This document shows positions 7,601 through 14,597 of a DNA stretch of 64,000 nucleotides, piece by piece; the stretch's first letter is position 1, and every line of letters begins with the position of its first letter. Position numbers and translations under genes: made by a program. This stretch comes from Actinomycetospora straminea (GTDB lineage: Bacteria > Actinomycetota > Actinomycetes > Mycobacteriales > Pseudonocardiaceae), in contig NZ_JAQZAN010000004.1 in assembly GCF_028737255.1 (NCBI RefSeq), positions 268,164 through 332,163 on the forward strand, written 5' to 3'. The notes under the pieces are model-generated. The model was not told the origin of the DNA. It did not search any database and was given only the letters and a program-made list of their open reading frames with translations.

Positions 7601-8638
7601 ATGGGTCTTCACAGGGCGAAACTCGGACGTCGGGGGATGGTCGCACTCGCGGCCACCGGGGCCCTGATCGTCGGCGGCGGGGCCGCGGCGATGGTCGGCG
7701 CGGGCAATGCGGCACCGCTGCCGGAACTGCCCGGGGCGCCCTCCGTCCCGGGTGTCGGAACGACGTACGTGCTGCCGGACCTGGCGCCGTTCACGCGGAC
7801 CGCCACGACCGGCACCTCGGAGGTGTCGGAGGAGTTCGGCGCCCCGATGGGCGGTGGTGAGGCCGCGCTCCGCCTGATCACGCCCGGCGGCAGCGACAAG
7901 GCCGCGATCCGGACGACCGAGGACGGGGGCACGCCCCTCTCGGCGTGGACGGGAGCGGCATACAGCGCTTTCCAGGGCGAGGCGGACGTCGACATCCAGT
8001 TCCCGAGCATGCAGCTCGTGGTCGACTTCGCTCCGGACGACCCCGCCGTCGGCTTCTCGACGCTCACCTACGAGCCGGCGAACAACCCCGGCGATCCGAC
8101 GACCGCCGGCGAGTGGCACCGCTACGCGGCCGGAGCAGGCCTGTGGTGCTCGACGCGGGCGATCCCGGAGGTCATCAGCGAGGAGCAGCGCAACTGCTCC
8201 TTCGGCGGAGCGAAGCCCCTGGCCGCGTACTTCACCGCGCACCCGACCATCCGCGTCGATGCGCTCGTGATCAACCAGGGCAGCGGCAACCCCGGGCTCG
8301 ACGCCGCGGTCGACCTCGTGACGACGCCGACCACGACCTACGACTTCGAGCTCACGGAGCCCGAGCTGCCCGAGGTCCCGGGCACCGACCCGTGCGAGGA
8401 GCCGACCGTCCCGGGCCTGCCGGGTGAGGGCGGCGAGAACGGGGGCAACGAGGGCCACGAGAACGGTGGCCAGGACGAGCCCAAGGGTCACGAGAACGGT
8501 CACAACGGCGGCCACGAGAACGGCGGCAACGAGCGCCACGAGAACGGTGGCAAGGACGAGCCCGAGGGTCACGAGAACGGCGGCCACGACAACGGCGGCA
8601 ACGAGGGCCACGAGCCGCCGCAGTGCTCGGGGTCGTGA
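7601..8638 (+). CDS. Secreted protein with C-terminal His/Asn/Gly-rich repeats
   Basis: A 345-residue protein not matched to a named family. Residues 1-38 form a classical Sec signal: LGRRG, a hydrophobic Ala/Gly/Val core, then an AGNAAP cleavage region. Residues about 40-255 form a beta-rich globular domain with two Cys pairs likely. Residues about 275-340 are low complexity: units of about 26 residues built from GHENGG, NGGNEGHE and DEPxGHENG. The histidine density suggests metal binding or a flexible wall spacer, but this is inference. The ATG follows a GGCGGAAGGA site. A strong terminator lies 50 nt downstream, so the gene is probably monocistronic. Confidence 0.75.
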   Translation: MGLHRAKLGRRGMVALAATGALIVGGGAAAMVGAGNAAPLPELPGAPSVPGVGTTYVLPDLAPFTRTATTGTSEVSEEFGAPMGGGEAALRLITPGGSDKAAIRTTEDGGTPLSAWTGAAYSAFQGEADVDIQFPSMQLVVDFAPDDPAVGFSTLTYEPANNPGDPTTAGEWHRYAAGAGLWCSTRAIPEVISEEQRNCSFGGAKPLAAYFTAHPTIRVDALVINQGSGNPGLDAAVDLVTTPTTTYDFELTEPELPEVPGTDPCEEPTVPGLPGEGGENGGNEGHENGGQDEPKGHENGHNGGHENGGNERHENGGKDEPEGHENGGHDNGGNEGHEPPQCSGS

Positions 8639-8688
8639 TCAGGGAGTCTGATCCCGACTCGCCGTCGCGACCGCGTCAGTGACGCGGA

Positions 8689-8725
8689 GGACGCCCTCGC
8701 TGCTCCCGGAGCAGCGAGGGCGTCC
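8689..8725 (+). terminator. Intrinsic-type terminator after the secreted-protein gene
   Basis: Two 18-nt arms (8689-8706 and 8708-8725) are perfectly complementary and are followed by TTCGTTC. The very stable GC-rich stem with a short T-rich tail fits an actinobacterial terminator. The remainder of the roughly 300-nt gap to the next gene holds two palindromic repeats and nothing else recognisable. Confidence 0.75.
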
Positions 8726-8753
8726 TTCGTTCGCCGGCCGCCCGGGACGTGTG

Positions 8754-8817
8754 GAGATCAGCAGGACGCCAGGCACCTCGAGACGCCGCGCCGGGTGCGT
8801 CACGTCCTCGTGATCTC
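8754..8817. repeat. 64-nt palindromic repeat, copy A1
   Basis: Exactly 64 nt: a 24-nt arm (8754-8777), a 16-nt loop and a 24-nt partner arm (8794-8817), pairing with a few mismatches. Arm core GATCAGCAGGACG then CCAGGCACC. It forms a pair with the copy starting 103 nt downstream. The same paired layout recurs 50 kb away beyond metK. Confidence 0.8.
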
Positions 8818-8856
8818 TACGGCTCAGCTCCTGATCCGAGCCGCGCGGTCCGCCTG

Positions 8857-8920
8857 GAGATCAGCAGGACGCCAGGCACCTCGAGAGGCTGCCCCCGGTG
8901 CCTCACGTCCTGCTGATCAC
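8857..8920. repeat. 64-nt palindromic repeat, copy A2
   Basis: Exactly 64 nt with arms 8857-8880 and 8897-8920 and a 16-nt loop. The left arm is identical to copy A1; the right arm is closer to the perfect complement. It lies 18 nt beyond the 3' end of the convergent decapeptide-repeat gene, so it could also serve as that gene's terminator or mRNA-stabilising hairpin. Confidence 0.8.
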
Positions 8921-8938
8921 CCGGCCGGGCGCGCGGTG

Positions 8939-10552
8939 CTACTCGCTCGACCGCTTGCGGCCCGGCAGCCGGTCGACGACCCGCCCGAGGCGCTCGGTCG
9001 TGCCCTGCAGCGGCGCGAGGGCGTCGGCGAGGACCCCGATCTGCTGGTCGAGGTTGTCGATGCGCCCGGCGAGGGTGCGCAGGTCCGGGCTGACCTTCTG
9101 CAGCTCGCCGGCGGCGGTGGTCAGCGAGGTGTCGAGGTGCTCGAGGCGCGGCGGCACGTCGGGGAACGTGGTGTCGGCGTGCCGGGCGAGGGTCTCGACG
9201 TGCCCGATCGCCCCGGTCAGCTTGCGGATCTCGTCCACCGCGCCCGCCATCTGCCCCAGGGCGGGCGCGGCCTCGGCGAGGGCGTGGAGGTCGTCGACGG
9301 CCGCGGTGAGCGCGTGGAGGTCGTCGACCGCGCCGGCCAGCGACGACAGCGTCGGGACCGCCTCGGCCAGGCGCGCGATCGTCGGGACGGCGTCCGCGAG
9401 TGCGGCCACGGTGGGGACGGCGTCGGCGAGCCGCCCGACCGACGGCACCCCGTGCGCGATCTGCGCGACCGAGCCGGTGGCGCCGGCGAGCGTGCGCAGG
9501 TCGCCCGTGGCGCCGGCCAGCGTGCCGAGGTCGTCGACCGCCCCGGCGATCTGCTGCAGGGTCGGGACGGCGCCCGCGAGGTCGGCGAGGTGGGGCACGG
9601 CGGCGCCGAGCTCCTGGAGGGCCGGCGCCACCTCCGCGAGGCGGTCGAGCACCGGCGCGGCCTCGCCCAGCTGCTGCAGCGCCGGCACGGCCGAGGCCAG
9701 CGCCGCGATGTCCCCGCGCGCCTCGCCGATCTGCTGCAGAGCTGGCACGGCGAACGCGAGCGCGGCGATGTCCCCGCGGGCGTCGCCGATCTGCTGCAGC
9801 GCCGGCACGGCGGAGGCGAGGGTCGCGATGTCCCCGCGCGCGTCCCCGATCTGCTGCAGCGCCGGCACCGCGGAGGCGAGGGTCGCGATGTCCCCGCGCG
9901 CCTCGCCGATCTCCTGCAGCGCCGGCACCGCGGAGGCCAGGGCGGCGATGTCCCCGCGCGCCTCGCCGATCTGCTGGAGCGCCGGCACGGCCTCGGTCAG
10001 CGCGTGGATGTCGGGCGCGGCACCGGCGATCGCCTGCAGCGCCGGGGCGGCCTCGGCGAGGGCGTGCAGATCGTCGGTGGCCTGGCCCAGGCGGGTGAGC
10101 GCTGGCGCGGCGTCGGCGAGCCGGTCCAGCGACGGGACCGCGCTCGCGATCCGCTCGAGGGTCGGCACGGCGCGGGCGATCGCGTGCAGGTCGTCGACGG
10201 CGCCGGCGAGCCGGTCGAGGGCGTCGGTGGCGTAGGACAGCCGGGTGAGGTCGGGGGCGAGCTCGTCGAGGGTGCTGCGCAGGCCCGACGCGACGGGCAG
10301 GAGCTGCTCGAGCATCGACACCAGCCGCGGCACGGCGCGCAGGGCGTCGGCGACGAGCGGGCTGAGGTCGGCGGTGGTCCGGGCGCCGGAGGTGGCGATG
10401 TCGGCGATGCCGCGCACGATCGCCGGCCCGTGCAGCGTCAGCTCGACGGCCGTGCGGGTGGAGGCCACGACGAGGGCGCGGGCCGTGTCGAGGATGCCGC
10501 TGGGGGCGGACTCGACGGCGCGCGGCAGTGCCCGGGGCGCGGGACGGGTCAT
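8939..10552 (-). CDS. Decapeptide-repeat protein coupled to a YibE/F membrane protein
   Basis: A 537-residue protein of unknown function. Residues 98-457 are 36 consecutive 10-residue units without one insertion or deletion; the consensus is A-[VAT]-[PDG]-x-[LIV]-x-x-[LIM]-[AGT]-x, for example AVPALQQIGE and ARGDIATLAS. Hydrophobic positions 2, 5 and 8 with a frequent proline at 3 suggest short packed helices or a solenoid. The N-terminal 97 residues look helical (ALVVASTRTAVELTL, then LRAVPRLVSMLEQLLPV). The C-terminus (LDQQIGVLADALAPLQG, then VVDRLPGRKRSSE) resembles a coiled-coil tail. No signal peptide or clear membrane segment is seen. The ATG overlaps the upstream gene's TGA (ATGA), so it is co-translated with the YibE/F protein. 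Confidence 0.8.
   Translation of the reverse strand: MTRPAPRALPRAVESAPSGILDTARALVVASTRTAVELTLHGPAIVRGIADIATSGARTTADLSPLVADALRAVPRLVSMLEQLLPVASGLRSTLDELAPDLTRLSYATDALDRLAGAVDDLHAIARAVPTLERIASAVPSLDRLADAAPALTRLGQATDDLHALAEAAPALQAIAGAAPDIHALTEAVPALQQIGEARGDIAALASAVPALQEIGEARGDIATLASAVPALQQIGDARGDIATLASAVPALQQIGDARGDIAALAFAVPALQQIGEARGDIAALASAVPALQQLGEAAPVLDRLAEVAPALQELGAAVPHLADLAGAVPTLQQIAGAVDDLGTLAGATGDLRTLAGATGSVAQIAHGVPSVGRLADAVPTVAALADAVPTIARLAEAVPTLSSLAGAVDDLHALTAAVDDLHALAEAAPALGQMAGAVDEIRKLTGAIGHVETLARHADTTFPDVPPRLEHLDTSLTTAAGELQKVSPDLRTLAGRIDNLDQQIGVLADALAPLQGTTERLGRVVDRLPGRKRSSE
9182..10261 (-). repeat. 30-nt periodic coding repeat (36 units)
   Basis: The DNA encoding residues 98-457 of the repeat protein has a strict 30-nt period. 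Within it, 9674-9991 is about five near-identical 60-nt double units, implying recent tandem duplication or gene conversion, while the flanking units are diverged at DNA level but keep the amino-acid pattern. Confidence 0.85.
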
Positions 10553-12093
10553 GCGGGCTCACTCCGGGGGCTGGTGCCGGCGCTCGTGCCGGAGCTGACG
10601 GCGCGGACGACGACGGCGGCGAGGACCGTGGTGACCGGGACCGACGCCACCAGCCCGATGCTGCCGACCAGGGTGCGCACGACCTCCTGCGCGACGTCCT
10701 CCGCCGTCAGCAGGTCACCCGGACCCCGCCCCGCCAGCGCGAACAGCAGCAGCAGGGGCAGCGCCGCCCCGGCGTAGGCGAGCACCAGCGTGTTCACCGC
10801 GGAGGCGACGTGGTCCCGACCGACACGCATGGCGGAACCATAGAGGTCATTCAGCCGAGCGGCCGGGTCTGCGCGGTGCAGCTCCCAGACGGCGCTGGTC
10901 TGGGTGACGGTCACGTCGTCGAGCACCCCCAGCGCGCCGATGATCACACCGGCGAGCAGGAGGCCGCGCAGGTCGAGGCCGGGTCCGAGCACGCCGGCGA
11001 GCTCCGAGGCCTCCTCGCCGAGACCGGTCAGGCGGGACAGGGCGGCGAAGAGCACCGCGAGGACGCCGATCAGCCCGAGGCTCGCCAGCGTCCCCAGCGC
11101 GGCCGTCGCGGTGCGCGCCGAGACGCCGTGGGTCAGCGGCAGCACGACGCCGACGATGAGCCCCGACGCCGTGAGCGCGACCGGGACCGGCGACGACCCC
11201 GTGGCCAGCGCCGGGAGCACGAAGAGCCCGATCACCCCGAGCGTCACCCCGAGCGCCACGAGCGCCGCGAGCCCCTGCCAGCGCCCCAGGAGGAGGACCG
11301 CCAGCGCGAAGGCGGCGCCGAGCACGAGCAGCGGCGAGCCGCGCTGGAAGTCGACGATCGTGTAGGTCAGCGGGTCGGTCGGGTCGCCGCCGGCCCAGCC
11401 GAGGACGACCGGGTCGCCGACCGCGAACCGCGGCGAGCCCGGCGTCGCCGGGACGAGGGTGAGGATCGTGGTGCCGGGCGCGGGGCCGTCGGCCAGGCGC
11501 ACCGTGACGGCGACACAGCCCTCGCCGGGCGCGGGGGAGGGCAGGTTGGGGTCGGTGCAGTCGGACTCGCCGGACGCGCGCAGGACCTCGCCGTCGACGG
11601 GGGTCTGGGAGCCGAGGCCCGGCGCACCCTGCCCGCTCGCCGCGCGCTGGGCGACCGCGGCGTACTCACCCGGCGAGGGCGCGAGCGTCACCAGCCCGAC
11701 GAGGACCGCCAGCGCGCAGGGGACGAGCAGCGCGGCGAGCAGGACGCGGACCCGCCGCGCCGAGGCCCCCTCGAGCCCCCCGCCCTCGTGCCCGTGCCCG
11801 TGGCATTGCCCCGCGCTCTCGACCGGACGCCGCCGCCCCGACCGCCCCGACTGCCCCGACTGCCCCGACCGGGACGTCGCCCGGGGTGTGCCAGCCTGGC
11901 GTCCACGCTGGCGCTGGATGCCAGGATCTCCCCCATCTCGCGCCCCGTCGGCCCGTCGTCCGCGGGGTGCCGCGTCGACTGTGCCCACCGTTTCCTCGTC
12001 CTGGATGCGGATCGGGCCGGTGGGGGCGTCGTCCCCGTCGACCGTCGCCGAAGCCGCGCGCGAGCGGCGCGCCGGTGGCCGGGGGGAGGTCAC
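10549..12093 (-). CDS. YibE/F-family multi-pass membrane protein
   Basis: A 514-residue protein. A Ser/Arg/Pro-rich and then His-containing (GHGHEGG) N-terminal tail of about 100 residues precedes the first membrane helix (VLLAALLVPCALAVLVGLV). An extracytoplasmic beta-like domain follows (residues about 130-250). The YibE/F core then has about seven hydrophobic segments with the family's GALGVLDDVTVTQTSAVWEL and GRDHVASAVNTLVLAYAGAALPL signatures. YibE/F proteins are conserved but functionally unassigned, with suggested roles in transport. The GTG start is uncertain because no clear ribosome binding site is visible; GTG codons slightly downstream are alternatives. The gene is coupled to the decapeptide-repeat gene. 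Confidence 0.85.
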   Translation of the reverse strand: MTSPRPPARRSRAASATVDGDDAPTGPIRIQDEETVGTVDAAPRGRRADGARDGGDPGIQRQRGRQAGTPRATSRSGQSGQSGRSGRRRPVESAGQCHGHGHEGGGLEGASARRVRVLLAALLVPCALAVLVGLVTLAPSPGEYAAVAQRAASGQGAPGLGSQTPVDGEVLRASGESDCTDPNLPSPAPGEGCVAVTVRLADGPAPGTTILTLVPATPGSPRFAVGDPVVLGWAGGDPTDPLTYTIVDFQRGSPLLVLGAAFALAVLLLGRWQGLAALVALGVTLGVIGLFVLPALATGSSPVPVALTASGLIVGVVLPLTHGVSARTATAALGTLASLGLIGVLAVLFAALSRLTGLGEEASELAGVLGPGLDLRGLLLAGVIIGALGVLDDVTVTQTSAVWELHRADPAARLNDLYGSAMRVGRDHVASAVNTLVLAYAGAALPLLLLFALAGRGPGDLLTAEDVAQEVVRTLVGSIGLVASVPVTTVLAAVVVRAVSSGTSAGTSPRSEPA

Positions 12094-12151
12094 TGCGCCA
12101 TCATCGCCGGGCCCGCGGCGCTGTCCGAGATGGGGGCTTTCCTGACGATGA

Positions 12152-12178
12152 GTGCCGGCGTGGACGCCAGGCCGGCAC
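12152..12178 (-). terminator. Small hairpin after the acyl-CoA dehydrogenase gene
   Basis: Perfect 8-bp arms GTGCCGGC (12152-12159) and GCCGGCAC (12171-12178) with an 11-nt loop lie directly after the stop of the minus-strand acyl-CoA dehydrogenase gene. There is no T-tract, so termination is possible but not certain. Confidence 0.4.
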
Positions 12179-12179
12179 C

Positions 12180-13550
12180 TCAGGCCCCGGGTGAGGCGAG
12201 CTTGCCCCCGAGGCGCAGGACGGGCTCGGGTGCCTTGGTGGCGAGCTTCATGAACACCTCGCCGGCGCGGGCGCGCACCAACGAGCCGTGGCCGAACTTC
12301 CGCGACAGGCCGCGCTTGTCCCCGGGCAGGCGGTGGTGCACGGGCTCGGCGGTCGAGTCGAGGTCGGACAGCGTCCGCCCGATGACCATGCGCTGGATCT
12401 CGCTCGTGCCCTCGAAGATCGTGTAGAGCTTGGCGTCGCGGTACCACTTCTCGACCGGCAGGTCGTCGACGTAGCCCCAGCCGCCGCAGGTCTGCACGGC
12501 CTGCTCGGCGGCGCGCACGGCGACCTCGGAGGCCTTGAGCTTCGACATCGAGCCCTCGCCGACCTGGAACGGCACGCCGTTCGCGGCCATCCACGACGCC
12601 CGCCACGTGAGCAGGCGCGCGGCGTCGATGTCGGCGGCGAGGTCGGCCAGCGGGAACGACACGCCCTGGTTGGCGATGATCGGCCCGCCGAACGCCTCCC
12701 GGTCGCGGGCGTAGGCGCAGGCGTACTCGAACGCCGCGCGGGCCACGCCCAGCGCCATCGCCGCGACCATCGGACGGGTCTGCTCGAACGTCCCCAGGGC
12801 CGCCGGCTTGCCCTCGCCGCGGCGCGCCTTCTCCAGCTTGTGCTCGAGCTTGTCCTCGCCGCCGAGGAGCTGGTCGGCGGGGATGCGGCAGTTCTCGAAC
12901 TTCAGCTCGGCGGTGTGGGAGGCCCGGTGCCCGAGCTTGCGCAGCCGCCGCACGTGCTCCATGCCCGGCGTGTCCTTGGGGACGACGAACATCGCCTGAC
13001 CCTTGGTGCCCAGCTCCGGGTCGACGACGGCGTTGACGATGGTGACGTCGGCGATCCCGCCGTTGCCGATCCAGATCTTCTCGCCGTCGAGTACCCAGGA
13101 GTCGCCGTCCTTGCGGGCCCGGGTCTGGAGGTTCGCGACGTCGCTGCCGCCCTGGGGCTCGGAGACGGCGAGCGCGGCGAGCTTGATGTCGCCGGGCTCG
13201 CCGAACATCTCCGGGGCCCAGCGGGCGAGCTGCTCGGGCGTGCCGGCCTGGTTGAGCGCCGAGAGGGCGAGGGCGGGCAGGACGACGGTCAGCCCGATGC
13301 CCGCGCAGCCCCAGAAGATCTCCTCGAGGAACAGCGGCAGGGACAGGCCGGTCGGGTCGGCGATGAGGTCGGCGTAGAAGAGCGGGCTGTAGAAGCCCTC
13401 CTGCGCGGCCTTGTCGACGATCTCCCAGGGGCACTCCTCGGCGGCGTCGTACTTCGGGGCCGCCGGACGGATGACGTCCTCGGCGAAGGCGTGGGCGCGG
13501 CGCACCAGCTCGTGGTGGGCCGGCGTGAGCTCGAGGGTGAAGGCACTCAT
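12180..13550 (-). CDS. Acyl-CoA dehydrogenase family protein
   Basis: A 456-residue flavoprotein of the acyl-CoA dehydrogenase fold, oxidising acyl-CoA thioesters to 2-enoyl-CoA. It has the N-terminal helical domain, the FAD-contacting AVSEPQGGSDVANLQTRA region and WVLDGEKIWIGN motif, and the C-terminal CGGWGYVDDLPVEKWYRDAK with the YTIFEGTSEIQRMVIGR signature carrying the usual catalytic-glutamate region. A C-terminal extension of about 60 residues after this motif is longer than in short-chain enzymes. The ATG was chosen for the upstream CAGGAGG. Chain-length preference cannot be inferred. Confidence 0.93.
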   Translation of the reverse strand: MSAFTLELTPAHHELVRRAHAFAEDVIRPAAPKYDAAEECPWEIVDKAAQEGFYSPLFYADLIADPTGLSLPLFLEEIFWGCAGIGLTVVLPALALSALNQAGTPEQLARWAPEMFGEPGDIKLAALAVSEPQGGSDVANLQTRARKDGDSWVLDGEKIWIGNGGIADVTIVNAVVDPELGTKGQAMFVVPKDTPGMEHVRRLRKLGHRASHTAELKFENCRIPADQLLGGEDKLEHKLEKARRGEGKPAALGTFEQTRPMVAAMALGVARAAFEYACAYARDREAFGGPIIANQGVSFPLADLAADIDAARLLTWRASWMAANGVPFQVGEGSMSKLKASEVAVRAAEQAVQTCGGWGYVDDLPVEKWYRDAKLYTIFEGTSEIQRMVIGRTLSDLDSTAEPVHHRLPGDKRGLSRKFGHGSLVRARAGEVFMKLATKAPEPVLRLGGKLASPGA

Positions 13551-13640
13551 CGCCGGGCCTCCTGCTGCTTGGTCTCCGCCGTCTCCACCACCGGACGCCA
13601 CCTCCTGGTCCCGGAGCAGCTGCTCCACCTGCTGTTACCA

Positions 13641-13667
13641 CCCAGTACCGCGTACCGACGGTACCGA
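13641..13667. promoter_or_regulatory. Repeated GTACCG elements upstream of the acyl-CoA dehydrogenase gene
   Basis: The short gap between the two minus-strand genes holds three closely spaced GTACCG elements at about 13645, 13652 and 13661, and the last forms a CGGTACCG palindrome. Their position about 95-110 bp upstream of the dehydrogenase start fits an operator, possibly for a TetR-type fatty-acid regulator, but no regulator gene is adjacent. Confidence 0.3.
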
Positions 13668-13679
13668 AACGTGGTGACG

Positions 13680-14540
13680 TCAGGGCAGGACGAGGCCGAC
13701 GGGGTTGCCGGGCGGGAAGGCATGGCCCGCGACGACGGCGTCGACCAGCGGCGCGAGGAGCCCGGCGAGCCGGTCGGTGCCCTCCCGTCCGAGAGCGGCC
13801 CAGGGCCGGGCGGCCAGGCGGTCGGTGGCCGCCTCGATCTCCGCGTGGCCGGCTCGTCCGGCGTCGGTGAGCCGGCCCGTGTCGTCCAGCCAACCGCGCT
13901 CGCGGAGCTCTGCCGCACCTGCGGCCCAGGCGTCCTCGTCGAAGCGCCGGGCCTGCCGGGTGGTCGAGCCGTTGAGCTCCCCGGCGGCCTCCTTGAGCCG
14001 GTGCGCCGCAACCGGCCCGAGCCCCGACGCGACGAGCACCGAGACGTGTCCGTCGCCCCGGTGCTCGCGCAGGGTCGTCGCCGCCTGCCACAGCGCGCGG
14101 ACCGGCTCGTCCGGGCGGGGCAGTCCCTGGTTCGCCGCGCCCAGCACGCGGCCCTCGACGTCGGCGGCGTCCGCGGCGGCGCCGGCCAGCTCGGCGGCCT
14201 CGGCGATCACGGGCCGGTGCGCCACCTCCTCGCCGAGCAGCCGGTGCAGCGCGGCACCCGCGCCGACCGAGCGGGCGGTCAGGCAGCGCTCCGGGTCGGC
14301 GAGCTCCCAGGCGTCGGGCAGTGCCCGCTCGAGGCGCAGACGGTGGAAGCCGTGGAAGGCGGCGTACGCGACCTCCGGGCCGACCGCGCCCAGCGGCGCC
14401 GAGCGCTGGGCCACGTAGGCCATCCAGAACCCGCGCAGGCCCGCCGCGTCGGCCGCCGTCCGGGCCTCCACGGTGAAGTAGGTGACCGCGTGCAGCGGCT
14501 CGAGCAAGGTCCACAGGCGTCGGGCGTCGTCCACGCGCAT
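13680..14540 (-). CDS. SCO6745-like conserved protein
   Basis: A 286-residue protein resembling the actinobacterial SCO6745 family: N-terminal ARRLWTLLEPLHAVTYF, then GLRGFWMAYVAQRSAPLG, and a C-terminal winged-helix-like part (ELRERGWLDDTGRLTDAGRA). The family is sometimes described as HTH-containing; no biochemical role is established. It is divergent from the LexA-boxed radical SAM gene with only 57 nt between the starts, so the LexA site could influence both. The ATG starts the conserved region directly. Confidence 0.75.
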   Translation of the reverse strand: MRVDDARRLWTLLEPLHAVTYFTVEARTAADAAGLRGFWMAYVAQRSAPLGAVGPEVAYAAFHGFHRLRLERALPDAWELADPERCLTARSVGAGAALHRLLGEEVAHRPVIAEAAELAGAAADAADVEGRVLGAANQGLPRPDEPVRALWQAATTLREHRGDGHVSVLVASGLGPVAAHRLKEAAGELNGSTTRQARRFDEDAWAAGAAELRERGWLDDTGRLTDAGRAGHAEIEAATDRLAARPWAALGREGTDRLAGLLAPLVDAVVAGHAFPPGNPVGLVLP

Positions 14541-14573
14541 GATGGTCCTCGCCGACGGTGGCTTGCCGCACCA

Positions 14574-14589
14574 TCGAACACGTGTTCGA
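14574..14589. promoter_or_regulatory. LexA (SOS) box upstream of the radical SAM gene
   Basis: TCGAACACGTGTTCGA is a perfect 16-bp palindrome matching the actinobacterial LexA site TCGAAC-N4-GTTCGA. It ends 8 bp before the GTG of the radical SAM gene and 34 bp from the divergent ATG, so LexA binding would block the short promoter region. Confidence 0.9.
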
Positions 14590-14597
14590 ATGGTTCT

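Noticed and set aside
9182..10261. Phage tail tape-measure protein or prophage remnant
   Set aside because: Repetitive helical sequence alone suggested it, but there are no other phage genes and the gene is coupled to a YibE/F membrane protein.
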